Shown here piece after piece: positions 22,149 through 35,210 of a stretch of 64,000 nucleotides of DNA. This stretch comes from Amanita rubescens (lineage: Eukaryota; Basidiomycota; Agaricomycetes; Agaricales; Amanitaceae): positions 1 through 64,000 of the forward strand of contig WION01000162.1 of the NCBI GenBank assembly GCA_015039365.1, written 5' to 3'. The notes beneath the pieces are model-generated. The model ran no database searches and was not told the origin of the DNA. It saw only the letters and a list, made by a program, of their open reading frames with translations. The translations under genes and the position numbers were made by a program. How positions within the stretch are numbered: position 1 is the stretch's first letter; each line of letters begins with the position of its first letter.

Positions 22149-24829
22149 CCCCAACCATAACCTACATTCCCGTAGACGCACCTGGAGACCACTTCTAAGC
22201 GAAATTCGTCTGCGGGTTCGTTACTCACATCTGATATTCCAACGACTGCCTGTATATCGTGAATAACCCCCTCTGCCGACTCTTCAATTCGTTGGACTGT
22301 TTTTTGCCTCTTCTTCTTAACGTACGAGCCTTCTCGAGCCTTCCGCTCCAAGACGGACCTTCTCCATTTCACCATATAGTTATGTTTCTGGATCAAGGCG
22401 GCAAGGATGCCTTCCACTAGACACGCAACGGTGAGCAGTGAGAGAGGGTACTGCAACGCGTCCGGTTCTGATGCAAACGATATATATTCAAGTGAGAAAC
22501 GCGCCGCTTTACTTGCCTGAAATAGCTTCGAACAGCAAAAGCCACGTCTCTTTCAAAGCGCAATTCCAGCCACCTTCGTAATCCAATAGCTGCCGTAACG
22601 CAGGGAGTGCTAGCCACAGATTGTCCAGTATGGGTTGCGGCGTTGTCCCGAGACTATAGGACAACACTGTAAGAATATCCCATTGGGCATTCTATCAGGG
22701 AACGTCACTAGGAAGAAACAGACCACGATATCAAAGACATACCTCCAAATCACTAAATGATAAACGATGCGGAGCTAAGTCTTGATATTCCCGTGCAAAA
22801 ACAGGAAAAAGGGGTTCTAGAAAGTCACGATGAAGCTGACGCATATGTTGAATCCCGGATCACGAATAACGAATTCAGACAAAATACCTTGACGCTCAAC
22901 GCTAGCGATCCGACAGCTATATCCCAAATCATCAACTTCCTGCCTTCCTCATCCATACTTGCTTGACGTCCGCCACCAGAATCTCCGCTAATCCTTCTTA
23001 AAAACCTCGTCCCGTCGCTAAGGGTAACCTGTTCGATATTTGATTCATCTGACATAATGCGATAAAAGAAGCGGAGAAAAACATAGACAGCATGAAAGCG
23101 TGTTTCAGGAGAGCTGGAAAGTTCGTTAAGGAGATCTGCGCCATTGGAAGACGAACTGGAACTGCATGAAGTTGATGAATCGAAGGAACTGCCTGGAGTA
23201 GCCGATGCCAGGCTTCGTCGTTCGTGTGGTAATACCTGCAAAGCACGTGAGTGAAACAAAGCACTAGCTTGACCTGCCGCCTACGTTTAACAGCCAGTCA
23301 ACGACGTCTTCTCTGAGTACCTGACCAATTGTTAGGAGTTCCTCCCATAGATCCTTTTGCGTGAATCCTAGGTTTTGATTCCGGTCGCGCTGCCGCGTCG
23401 CTGCTAGATCTGCCTCTTGCCGACAAACATCAGGAACGCCCAATCCGTCTTCCTGCCTCAATGAAAACTCTCTCTCTAGGAGGCGCTGGAGCCTGATTTT
23501 CGCCGCAGTCTCAGAGCTGACGGGTAAGCTTGCAACGTGGTCGGGCGGCGGAGCAATTATGGGAACCCCATACGCAAGGAACGATCGTTCAGAGCAAGGG
23601 GAAGTACCAGCAACAGGCGTTGCAGGTTCCGTAGGCACCTCGTCACAGTACGATAATTCGGATCTGGCGTCAAATTCATAGTCGAATTTGAGGGATGCCG
23701 CTCGACGGACGCTAGCCGGTTTCGACGCAAACTGCTGACGGTGATCGTAACTATTCGCTTTTTGTCGCTTTAGCGGAGGAGCTTCCTTTTCCCACTCTTC
23801 TTGCGCCTGCCGCTGTTTTTGAATCATTTGGAATGATTCTGCGCGCCAGATGAGCCTACATTGAGGTTGACGCTCAATCGTTGAGTATTCGGCCGCAGGA
23901 GGTGGTCTCAACGACGTTTCCGTCTCAGAAACTGCGCATATAGCAATGAAATATGCTTACCGTGACTTCAAACTGTCACTGGCAACGCCGTCCAGACGAG
24001 TGCCAACATTTTCTCTCGATCTTTTGCGTTGTCCAGGAGGCGTAATATTTTCCGAAATAGAAGGTGAAGCAAAGGACGGGGTATCAAGATCCGATTCGGA
24101 ATAGTTGTCATTGATATAATTATCCCGAGTTTGAGGGCGCGATTCCGAGTCCAGGGGTATTTGGATTTGCGCATTCAAGTTAGTAGTTGCCAAGCTGGTA
24201 ACCGTCGTTGACGAAGCAGTACGAGAAGAGATATAGTATGATCCGCTAGAAGATCCAGAGCAAGAACCATCGTCATTCATCAAGTTGGATTCAGCGGCCT
24301 CGCGTTCGCGCGCAACAACCAACAAGCGATCATAAAGTCCACTAGCGAATCCATCCATAGCGCCGAACGTTGGGTCTTCTCTTTCGCGGAAAATCGGAGA
24401 ATAATTCCGGTACCATTCGTCCAACGCGCCGGGATGCTCAGCTAAGCCACTACCCTCACTCGAAGCCGAAGTCGATGTCCCGGAATCACTTCTTGCAAGT
24501 GTCACGGGAACGAAATAAGAACAATCAGAGGGCGGAGATGAAGTCAAAGGAGACGAAGATTCCGGAGGACAGTCGGGTATACCAGAGTCTTGGACTAGAG
24601 CATGAGGGCTGGAATGTCCAGGCGAGCGCATATATGGACTAGAAGGAGTCGTGGCAGCAAAGTATATAGAGGCGTCGTATTCCAGAGCCGCAAGCGCGTC
24701 CTCATTACCGTTATTGTAAGTATATTCCGATGTATCGAAACCGGGAGTTCGAAGGACCAGAGTGCTCGTCGAGGAAGCGGGGCTTTCGTTTATCAGATAG
24801 AAAGGCTTGTAGCAATTCGAGATCACCAT
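22149..24829 (-). CDS. Cyclin-like protein (fungal cyclin-box family)
   Basis: The gene runs leftward from an ATG at 24829 (MVISNCYKPFYLINESP); an upstream in-frame ATG at 24949 would add an unlikely hydrophobic leader. The N-terminal ~500 residues are Ser/Thr/Pro-rich and low-complexity. They are followed by DLWEELLTIGQVLREDVVDWLL, VFLRFFYRIM, WDIAVGSLALSVK and LHRDFLEPLFPVFAREYQ, which follow the helical pattern of a cyclin box. A further exon (WDILTVLSYSLGTTPQP) leads, through an intron with a GC donor near 22500, to the last exon DALQYPLSLLTVACLVEGILA and a basic tail. Role inferred: CDK partner in cell-cycle or nutrient control. The 3' border is uncertain (stop as far as 22073). A fragment of this last exon is duplicated at 17185-17487. 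Confidence 0.65.
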
Positions 24830-25105
24830 TGTCTTCACCAAAAGGAACAGAGAAGGTCGAGAATCCCAGTTCAGAGTTGAAAGTAGTAAAAGAGCGACGC
24901 CAAGATACACTGAGAGAATGTAGTCAAAAGAAAGACGCGTTGTTGTCACGTCACAAACGCGATCGCGGTCGGTTAGTGATTACTCGGCCACACCCTTATG
25001 CTATGGACTACAGATATACTAAGCAAAAAGAACAAAGAGCCTGCGCATTATACAGTGCAAGTGAGAACATGCCCAAGAAGAAGAAAAAACCCCGAATCTA
25101 TAATT

Positions 25106-28100
25106 CTAGAACACACTAGGCAGCTGATCGACACTGCTAGGAACCCTGCCCTCGTCGAGCGGTTTTGACCATTTGTCTGCGCATGATACCATTAGATTCG
25201 TGAAGAGGGGATAGACGCGGTACCCACCAGGACAGGCAACAAAATACCCCTCTAGAGCATTGACGAACCGCTCTTCGTACTCTGCCGGCGGTATGACAGT
25301 GACATCCTTGGTCGAATGGAGACCATGCTTCGCCTTGTACTCCAACGTCTTCGCAAGGGTATAACTCCCTATAAGCCCAAAATCGTTCAAGGATCTGTTG
25401 TGATTCCAGATCCGCAACCTACCTATCGTATCAACGAGTCCGCACGTTATATGCTTGCTTTCAACGTCAATTCCAAGCAAAAGTCTATTGAAGATCAACA
25501 TTAACACTCATCCAAGACCTGGACCACACTTACGAATAATCCATGATATTCATCTTGGCCAAGAAATCTGCATCGTTCCTCACAGCCTCCCTCAAAACCT
25601 TTTTTGACTCGGGACGAACAAGCATCAACGTTTTTTGTTGCCCTAACGAACGCATATATTTGAGAATCTAAATATCAGATGACCGCTGACGACTCACCTT
25701 CGATCCATTCACCATCAAAAAGCGTCTGCTTCCGACGCCCATCAAGCGAATCGTTCGCAGTAGGCTTCACCTTCCGTCCTTGAATCCCCTTCAAATCAAA
25801 CGTCTTGTCCACTTTCCGATCATAAAACAGGTTTTCCATAACCACTAAATCGATCCTGCCATGGTTCACCCCCGACTCTTGGTTCTTCACTTCGATAGTA
25901 TAATACCCAAGCAACTTTACCAAAACCGTCGGTCTTGACGCTGTCGACTCGACGTATTGAAAACACGCCGGCGCGACCTCTTGCAAAACATGTCTAAAGT
26001 GACAACCAATTAGCAACAAAATTTTAACGAAAAACCAAACGCACAAATCATACACGTTCCAGGCATTGACCAGCGTCTTAATGATAAACCGATCGTCACT
26101 CGTCTTCCAAAAATGGGCTTTGCTCTTCCCCCCCTCCGCCTGCCAATTACTGCTCCTCGACAAACTCTTGACAAAAACATCATCAACGCCACACTTCTTC
26201 CTGAGCAAGTCAAATTGCTTGGCATAATACACCGTACATGAGATCTTGAGATGCTTCCCCACCATGGCTTCATACTTGATATGAGGCCGTTCGTCAATCA
26301 CACAGCCATCCGCAAGAAGCAATCCATGATAAGACTTTGCCGAGTGCCCGACGCCTCTTGGCACAGGCTGCCCACTCGACATCAACCGCAACGCATAATT
26401 CAAACTGCTTGTAAACGTATTCGCCAACGATGGTGGGCTCTTTCCCCGCTCAGGAATCTGAGGCGTCGATCCCTGCATCAAAGCCGGACGTTCCTTGGGC
26501 AGAAGATCAGACGGAAGCAGGGAAAGCGAATGCATGCTGACCGTGACATCGCTCACGGTTGACCCCCTCGAAGGCGGTATCCTACTACCGGCAGCACGTC
26601 CAGTCGAACTCGACAAGCTCGCGGTTTCCTGCTTGGGCGTCTCCACCAAAGGGAAGGCTTCGAGCTCCTGAAGGATCTTACCCGCTGACTCCACGGTATC
26701 CGGAAGCCCAGTGACTTCCCCACCTGCAGCCTCCATGCTCAGCCGCACATCAGGCTTTGCCCACGCCGAGGGCGGCGTCATCAGGGGTGCAGTCCTAGAA
26801 CCGGACGATCCAAGCTCCGCAGGCATCCTGGACCGTAGCATATCGCGTATCGAAAGTAATGACGCAGAATCCCTGGAATCCTCCTTACGCGTCACAACCG
26901 CAGCGTAAGTGTCAGACTCGCGCCAAACGGCATCATCCTTGTCAGGGTCAGGCTGTTGCGCTTGAGTAGAGTTTGAAAAGAACTTGTAGCCTTTCGTCGT
27001 ACTAGCCAAACCGGGAGGTGGGGTCGAAGGGGGCGGTGAGGAGGTAGACTCTGAACCTGAACTTGTTGTCGGGACACTCGTGGCAGATGTCGACCGATTG
27101 AATGATATATTAGATAGTTCGTGAAGAAAATCAGAGGAGCTAACGCGACAATCAGAATCGAAAACAACCTAAAAAAACCAAGGATAAACACACCTCAACG
27201 TAAACGCAATGATACTCCCCCAATCCTCTTCTTGAATAACAACATTTCCCCCGGGCAATGGATGACATTTCTTATCCCACCACTCAGGCTCCGGCGCGTT
27301 CAACTCCCCAATCGCCTCCTGCAGCAGCAGCAACACATGCTTCTTCTTCCACGCTGCAATTCGTTTTTGTGCACCACGTCCTGCCGCTAGGAACGCCCAT
27401 CGGACATCGTTCAACAAACCAATCTCCGTACGCGAAAGCTGCGCATACAACGACTGTTCGATGCGCTGAAACGAGTACCGCATCGATAAAAGTAGAGAAT
27501 GAGGATCACCCTGAGCCGCAGGTGATTCAGGCACGTCCTCTGCGCGACTGACGCGAACAATGACGGGGTCCGCCAAGTTCGAGTTTGATAGAGAAGAGCT
27601 TGCGTCGGTAGCAGCCGTCCAATACGTTGACACAGTCGGCGGTTGCGGAGCCACAATCTCTTCATATACGTCATCCATTACAGAGGGCAAACGCGGCAGA
27701 GCCTTTTTGATGGCTTCGGAACTCGGCCCAGTCAAAAGTGCTTCCTACTCCAAATGAACAGGCGGTAAACGGAGCATAAAAACACTCACAATTTTATCAA
27801 GATGATCGGAAACTGCTTCCCAGTAAGCTCTGATCTGATGACGAAGCACGGATCGCTCCTCATCCGCTTGGCTTGATCCTTGACAGTTTTCCGGACACAT
27901 GGGATGATTGATCTTGTCCCTCGTACGGCAAATTTGAAGCCTCGGAAGATGCAGCTGGAATATATCCCGTTCTTCTGCTAGCGAAAATGTGACATTGCAG
28001 GTATCAGTTGAGAAATGTCTGAGGAGGTTGAATTGAAAGTTTGGGTCCGACTCGTCGGGAAAGCTACGCATTGTGTGTTCACATATGGAAGATGAATGTA

Positions 28101-30108
28101 TAGCCGTCGAATATATCAACAACTCGAGATACTTTGCAAACGACAATAGGCTAACAAACGAGGAAATAAGCATCCGAACAAAGCAAAAAAGGCAAACTTA
28201 CTATGTTCCGTGACTCATTTCCTTCGGATTTGATTTGGACCCACAAACGACGCACGAATTCCACATCAAAACGCCTCCTTTACTTTCCTGACCCTGATCT
28301 TGCGTTTTCGGACTAACACTAACCTCAACACACGCCTTCCCATGCGTAAACTTTATCTGATGCTCTCCGCACTTGGCCGTACACCCCGGCTCATCACACG
28401 CCAGGGAAAAAATCGACGAAAAATCGACAATCACCTCCCCAAGCGTATGATCACGTTGGGACCCCTTTGCGTAGTACGAAAACGTCTTCCACCTCGGTCG
28501 TCCGCAGGACAAACGAAGAGGCTTTGCGCTCGACCCCTCATCGCCCGCCGGTGAATTTTTGGGTACATGTCGACTGACGAGGACCGATAAAGATTGATGA
28601 CGGACGAACCCGAGAAGGCCTGACATCCCCTTTCCCGTACAATCCCTTGGATCCCAACCGAGCAACGTCGTCAAAGCGCATCGCTCCTTGCCTCGCGAAC
28701 GTCGCGCAGAGTCTTGTTCTTCATACTGAGCAAGGTTGAGTAGGATCTCCGGCGGAGGAAAGGACACGTCAAACGATGTCGATAAAAGACTTTTGCTATT
28801 CTCGATTCGTAAAACTGCCGTAGAGAAAGGCTTGTTTGGGTCTTCCGCGGGTTTTCTGGGCTTTGCGGGTATATGTGTGTCGCCTCGTATAGAGAATCGA
28901 CGAATGCGCTCTCCGATCGAGTCTAGAGAAGAACGTGGTGATTCGTCTCCACCCTTTCTTGGAAAGTGAAGGGTGCGATTACGGCTTAGCGCCATCGAAC
29001 TGGGATAGTCAGCAACGGAGCTGATGGTACTTGAACGATGAACAAGCGTCCTCTTTGAGAACAGATTAAATAAGGTAGATCGAATACCGGATCCGCGTTG
29101 CGTTTTGGGTGCCGAGTCGGGCGACTTGGGTGCTGCTGGTACGAGTTGGGATTCAGAGGGATAGTGAGTTTCGCGCTTGGGTCGAGGGTATTTGAGGTGA
29201 ACATTCGAATCAACGAGAAGATGTTGCTCTAGAATAAGAGCCAAATGCATGTATATCGCTGCGCGTAGAACAGGGATGAGCAGTCGATGTTGTGGCGCGG
29301 ACGTAGCTCCAATCAGGACAAAAGTCCCTCCAACGACGCGCAATTGTGTCCGCTCCGACAAAGCCACGGCCGCTGTAGTAGTCTCTGAGTCAGCAAGCAT
29401 AGCGCAAAAACAATAGAACCGCTCACCCTCCCAATCGTCCAAACCATACAGAATCGTGGCGGCACTTGGCGGAGCATCCGCATTGGAAAACACCGAAGGC
29501 GTGAAGACACATCCAACTTGAGGCCCGGGACTACGCAACGCTCCAGCTTCCGACACACCAGACACGTGCGTCCCAACCGGCGCTGCGCACAGTACGAGAT
29601 GGTTAATGACAGGATTCGGGGATGGCAAGTCAGGCAACGACGCCAACTTTTGCATCTGTGTCAACACATGCGTCTTCTCATCCTGGTTTGAAGAGGCCCC
29701 ATCCGAGGACGACCCTTTGGCACTGTGCGAGGATATGGTCGTCCACGAGGCAGAAGCGGAGGTGTCAGAATTTCCCTTCAGGAGCGGGTGATGGTTATGA
29801 TGATGGCCCTCCGATTTCTCCTTCATCGAACCAGGTGGAGCATCATGACGATTCGGTGCCTGCCTCGAGGTTTCCTTCCTTCTCCTGAACCCCGCCAGCC
29901 ATTCTTCACGGTCAATATACTGGCCCAAATCGTCGAGAGCGTCTTCTATAGCGCGCGTCCAGTCAGTGAGACGTCTGTCAAGACCAGGGTCGTCAAGTTC
30001 TGATAAGATATGACGTATGAAGCGTGTGCGGTGATTCCGGGCATCATTGGAGAGGGTTACTAGGTTGGCGTGCGGTGGTAAGTCGGGAAGAGGTTTTCTC
30101 TCGTCCAT
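25106..30108 (-). CDS. FAB1/PIKfyve-type phosphatidylinositol-3-phosphate 5-kinase lacking a FYVE finger
   Basis: A large leftward gene starting MDERKPLPDLPPHANL at 30108. Exon 1 (635 codons) holds a degenerate chaperonin-like region and the start of the Fab1 cysteine-rich module (CDEPGCTAKCGEHQIKFTHG, WNSCVVCGS). Later exons continue that module (LLRHFSTDTCNVTF, CRTRDKI) and a helical region (ALYEWWDKKC-like, EEDWGSIIAFTL). The kinase domain follows: HIKYEAMVGKHLKISC, DDRFIIKTL (ATP Lys), HGRIDLVVMENLFYDRKV, FDLKGIQGRKV, MNIMDYSLLLGID, and KWSKPLDEG at the end. It converts PI3P to PI(3,5)P2 on endosomes or vacuoles. No N-terminal FYVE zinc finger is visible, and at roughly 1,500 residues it is much shorter than classical fungal Fab1 (>2,000). 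It is probably the FYVE-less paralogue, similar in layout to plant FAB1D; alternatively an upstream exon was missed. Confidence 0.88.
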
Positions 30109-30767
30109 GCGATGTTCTGCAAGTGCAGTTCAAGCTTGCGACCTGCCAGACATGACGGTGGTGTCCAATGTCGTTGTATACTCTTGTTTGCTTAGATAAG
30201 ATAACGGATCTTACTAATTAAGGCAGGTTCAACAATCGTGTCGTCGTAAAAATGGTTTTAGAGCGCGTGACTCCTGGAATGTGGACTCGGAACCCTGAAA
30301 GCTAAAATTCATCAGGCGAACCTTGAGTAAACGAGGCTCGGAGACAGACGCGTGAGACCGGCGAAGTTGACTAAAGTTAGCCTGGCAAGGCTTGGTGAGC
30401 AGAATCTAACTCATTCTAATAAAACAAAATTTGATCACCGAGGCGGCGTTTGCGAGTGCCCTCAGCGGAGAAGGGTCTTGTGTAACTCTGTTGGTCCAAT
30501 TCAATCTCTCCGCCTCCGTCGGCAATTGCCAAGCGCTTTTCTCCATTCGCGCAGGGCTCCAGCGTATCAGGAAATTTCGGGACAAGTTGTGCCTGACTAA
30601 ACCCATCTAATTAATAATTGATCATCATGACAACGAACGTGGTTTTTAACCAATTAGGCAAGACAAACAGGCTATTCCACTCCATTGAACGCTCCTTGTT
30701 CTTCCCCGTACGCTCCCGACCCCTCTTTATACATGCTCTCTCGTACAGGTGCCACCAAATCGCGGTG
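30109..30767. promoter_or_regulatory. Intergenic region between divergent FAB1-like and membrane-protein genes
   Basis: About 660 bp with no supported gene; presumed promoters of both flanking genes. A CTTTATACATG sequence near 30724-30735 lies about 40 bp upstream of the membrane-protein ATG. Confidence 0.4.
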
Positions 30768-32187
30768 ATGGCTACTCTTACAGTGGATACAGGTACGTTT
30801 TTTGTCTGTTGAAACATGTTCGTCTGACGCGGATGGCGCGATCAGGGTTTATTGTTGGAATATCCACTGGACACGCCATCGCCGTCGTTTCGACATGCCT
30901 TCGTCTGGTTTTCAAAACGATCAAACGCCGTCTGTGGTGGGACGATTTTTGGGCGTTGATAAGCCTCATCCTACTTATTGCAACATGGATTGCATCAGTC
31001 GACGTACCGAACCCACGAAGTATGTTCGATTTTTTTGGATAGGCGATGTCCTATGTTTATTCATGGAAAAAAGGTTCTAAATTGGAAAGCCTGTGGATTG
31101 TATCGTACCAGGCACTTTCTCTTATATCCCTTTGGTGAGTTTCATGAAAACCCAGTTGGACAGTAAACCGACGCCGCTTTCAGGTCTGCCCGACTAAGCT
31201 TAGCGGTCATCATTGTCCGACTATGTCCACAGGGCACGATGCGCATCATCTGTAAATGGGTGGCAGTCTTATTTGGTGTCGCTGCAATTGCCCTCATCCT
31301 ATATAAAACAATCGACTGTGGTTTATACTATAGTGCGGGAGTCGAGTTTTGCGCGTTTGACACGGCCTTCGCCGTCGTCGAGACAGCTTGTAACGTTATT
31401 TCATCCAAAACCCTTGTTCCACGATTGACGCGTGTCTAGTCGATATTATTGCAGATTCTTGGCTCGTCGGTGCCCCAATTCATATGGTCTGCCGCATGAA
31501 ACTCCCAGGACGACATCTCCGGATGCTCGTTGCCATATTCGCCTTGAACATCCTAACAACATTCGCCAGCATCGCTCATTCCGTCCTCTCGCTACTACAC
31601 ATGAACCAGGCATCCTTTATAGCCGGAAACGTCCAGGTGTGTGTCAATTTTTTTTTTCTCTTCACGCTCCGTCCGTTTCGCTGACGAGAAATGCGGATCA
31701 GTGCGCTACATCACTGTTTGTGTGCAATCTGCTAGTGCTCGTAACCTTCCTTTATCGTCGGATCCGGGGAAATGCCGAAGAAACCACCATCAGTGAACAT
31801 CCTGAAACCATCACGCGATCCAGAGCGAGATATCCCCCGACTGGTCCCAGTGGACCAGCCATGGCGAGGATTGAACTAACTGTGGTATCAAGGGAGAATC
31901 GCAGCACAGGCGCAGCTCGTCCAGCCATCTATGGTGATTCACTACCCCCACCACCGTGCGAGTTATCTCCCACCAGCACATTCCCAGACCTCCCACCTCG
32001 TCGGCGTCCACTAGAGTCACATCGACCAACGACGTCTCAGAAATCCCTAATGCCTCTGGCATGCAATTTGTCAGTTACAAGCACATTTCCTGATCTACCG
32101 ATAATACGCCATATCCCGTCTGAACCGGAGATTGAGCAACCCGTTCCTTCCAGTTCGCAACATAAAAGTGAAGATAAGAATATGTAA
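30768..32187 (+). CDS. Rhodopsin-like multi-pass membrane protein of fungi
   Basis: The ATG at 30768 gives MATLTVDTG, spliced to FIVGISTGHAIAVVSTCLRL and RRLWWDDFWALISLILLIA. Further helices are YSWKKGSKLESLWIVSYQAL, MRIICKWVAVLFGVAAIALIL, FAVVETACN, DIIADSWLVGAPIHMV, MLVAIFALNILTTFASIAHSVL and LFVCNLLVLVTFLYRRI, i.e. about seven membrane segments. The GHxxAxxxTxxRL...WWDD pattern resembles the fungal rhodopsin-domain family (PF20684-like) common in basidiomycetes. A ~130-residue Pro/Ser-rich cytosolic tail with a duplicated STFPDLP motif ends at 32187. Function unknown. Confidence 0.72.
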
Positions 32188-32370
32188 AGATAGATGTAAG
32201 ATAGTGGTATGTATATAGTATGATAATAATAATGGGGAGAGCCGGAGTGCGTGGGAAGCATTATGTCTATTCAGTTGTGATGGCGTCGAAAAGACTTCAC
32301 ACACCCGTCAACGCTGTCCACCGCGCTCAGCGCTCCTTCTTTCTCCACTCTTCCAAGATATACCATACCT

Positions 32371-35210
32371 ATGCCCGCTATACCCAAATCTGGTCCCGCC
32401 CTTTTCCTAGGACTAGAGCTTGCAACAGACCAGATCCGCGCCTCAATCGTAGACGAGAGTCTTGAACTTGTAGGCGTGGAATGTGTCGACTTTGACACAG
32501 AACTCCCTGAATACAAGTACGTCCCCTTCCCTTTCGTCCCGTCCCTCTTGCAAACCCAATCGATCAAACTGATGGCTTCGTTTAGAACCCAGGGAGGCAT
32601 ATTCACAACACCGGGAGATGCATACACGACGCCGGTAGAGATGTGGATTAAAGGTCTTGGTGAGCATCCATTTTAAATTTCAGCGGAACCAAAATTTTTT
32701 TTGCGGGGGGGGCGGTAAACGCGATTTTTTTCCCTTCCGGTTTCTTGATTTTCTGCCAATCTTCCCGGTCTTCCCGGCACCGATTTTGCTGATCATACCC
32801 GTCACGTGATATTTAGAAACCCTCCTGCAAAAGTTGGCTAGCCACCAGGACCTGTCGAGAGTGAGAGCTATCGGGGGTGCCGCCCAGGTGCGTCGAGCTG
32901 CGCGTTTGAGCCAAGGTATCTTACCAATTTTGATGATTTTAGCACGCGTTGGTATGGTGGAAATCAACAGTCGTGCCTTCCCTATCTTCCCTAGACCCAC
33001 ACCTCCCGCTTCATTCTCATTTCAGCGCGCACAATTTCTCGTTACCGAATACCCCAACTGCACAAGATACCTCCTCTCATACGCATGCTCTTGCCATTGA
33101 AGCTCTCCTCGGCGGACCGGATCACATGGCTGCTCGTGTAGGGACGTGCGCGAGCGCTTCTCTCCTTGCTGCGCAGCTCCTGAGGGTGCGAGAAAGCTGG
33201 CCGCAGGACGTATGGGCGCGTACGGGTCGGATCCAGCTGGCCAGCGCTTTCATCTGCAGTTTGATCACAGGCAAATGGCAGGGGATGAGCGAGGCGGAGG
33301 CGTGTGTGACGGGTATGTGGATACACGGGGCTAATGCCAGTGCGGGGGCAAATGGACAAGGTCACTGGGACGAATCTGTCCTGGACATTGTCGGTGGAAG
33401 TAGGGAGGAAGGTCGTCGAGTTAGGGGCTGGTTGGGAGAAGTTGATGTCTCGGGTGGAAGCAGACGCACAGGAAACGTCTCAAGATACCTTGTGGAGCGT
33501 TTTGGCTTTGATGTTGGTGCGTTGACGTGGCAATTGCGTTTCATTCCGTTTGTTAACCTTTGCGCAGATACGGTGGTTGCTCCATTTACCGCGGATTTTC
33601 TATCTACATATCTCTCGCTATGTCCATCGCCAAACGATGCCGTTTTATCTTTCGGACCCATGGATATCCTAATGATCCCTGCCCATCAATATATTCCTAC
33701 ACGTTTGTATAAACTATACCCTCATCCCGTTCAAGAGTCCGGCGAAAAGCGGAGGTACATTTCGGTCATTTCTAGCAGGTCGGTTTCCATTCCGTTCACA
33801 TGTATGCACCGCTTAACCCTCTTCTGATAGAAATGCCGACGTTCCTCGTGCCCTTGTCCGCGACATGTATACTAAGAGTTGGAGCGCCTTTGACCGTCTC
33901 GTGGCTATTGTACCACCAGGCGGTTCCATCGGGTATGCGCAACCCATCCATCGTCCCTCTGAAACCCCACCTTACCAACCACTTTTTAGGCTCGACGACA
34001 AACTATTCAGCTTCTGGCACCTACAATCCGATAGTTATCCTTATTCCCACGTTAAAGGCATCTACCGCTTCGAAACCGGAGTCAAAGTCAATGAATATCG
34101 CGATCTCCGCGCGAATCCTCGGTGTCTCTTGGAATCTCAAATTCTTTCCTTCCGTATAAAATGGTCACGAATGCTCGCAACGGGCGTTGTCGGAACGCCA
34201 CCAGCGCAAAACGAGCGGAATGAGCCAAACGCCACCGCTTCCTTCCGGTCGGCCGACGAACATCCCGCCGAGTCTAGGCCTTTCGTTTGATCCGTACGAT
34301 CATTCCGAACTGCCGTCCCGCGTCTTGGCGACGGGTGCAGCAGCCAACTTTCCTAGTATCGCCAATCTCGTCGGGGACGTGTTCAACTCTCCCGTCTTTG
34401 TACCGACGAACGCAGATCGACTCGGCGCAGGTGACGCCGCATCGGAATGCCCCGGCTCCGGGATTCCCGGGACGGGCCGCCCTCGGCTGCGCATACGTCG
34501 CACGCTGGGTGTGGGGGAAGGAGTGGGGTTTTGGTGGGCTGGGCGTGTTCGAGGATGAGATGAAGCGGTTGATGGGAAAGCGGTGGGTTGCGACGAGCGG
34601 GACGCCGCTGCGCACTAATATCAACGGAGCTATTGGACCAATGGGAGGTTCGAGCGCCGGGAATAGCGGGACGAGTACGCCGTTTGGGCATCCTTCCAGA
34701 GGCGGACTTGGTGCTACCATTTTCAGAGAGGAAGATGAAGAAGATGAGGAGATCCAGATCGAAAAGAGATTGCAGGGCCTCGGACTTGGGCCTGGAATCA
34801 TCGGCAGTGGTGCTTTTAGTGGTAGCCTTGCGGCTTACGATTCGACCGGGGCACGGACGAGGACGCACACGGCGTCCACTATGGACTCTCTCGTCAGTAA
34901 TTCAAGTTCTAGACTTACGCCTTCGACGACATTCACGACTCCTGACTTGGGTCTGTTGGCTCCTCCCTTAACGGGCAACGGCGGCAACGGTAATGCGAGC
35001 GCAAGCGGCAGCAACGGAAGTGGGAAGGGGACGACGCCGACGACGCCGACACCTCTAACGCCTATTGTGGCGTTACCGACTGCGGATGTGGAGGCGCAGA
35101 TGGGACTCGCCAAGGTCGCAGAACCGGACTTGGATGCGTTTTTGAGCTACGCTTCGATTATCCCCGAGTTTTGTAGGTTGGAAACCATGATGATCAAGGG
35201 CATCGTATGA
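32371..35210 (+). CDS. Xylulokinase (FGGY carbohydrate kinase), with two apparent frameshifts
   Basis: This enzyme phosphorylates D-xylulose to xylulose-5-phosphate, feeding pentoses into the pentose phosphate pathway. The ATG at 32371 gives PALFLGLELATDQIRASI. Then come GGAAQ-HALVWW, HMAARVGTCASASLLAAQLL, DAVLSFGPMDILMIP, RNADVPRALVRDMYTKSW, GLDDKLFSFWHLQ, RFETGVKVNEYRDLRANPRCLLESQ, WSRMLATGVVGTPP, PTNIPPSLGLSFDPYDHSELP, SIANLVGDVF and DSAQVTPHRNAPAPGFPGRAALG. A Gly/Ser-rich insertion (about 34810-35030) precedes the terminal PEFCRLETMMIKGIV. Between about 34200-34240, and again at 34409-34410 (an extra A after VFVPT), the conserved reading shifts by +1, so the gene is not open as given. The intron at 32660-32822 is unusually long for this locus. 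A fragment is duplicated at 51977-52347. Confidence 0.9.

Noticed and set aside
24830..24949. N-terminal hydrophobic leader of the cyclin-like frame (start at 24949)
   Set aside because: A signal-like leader does not suit a cyclin; the next ATG at 24829 gives a more plausible start.
34274..35113. Minus-strand frames opposite the xylulokinase C-terminal region
   Set aside because: They are antisense of the Gly/Ser-rich xylulokinase extension and have no splice or start context.
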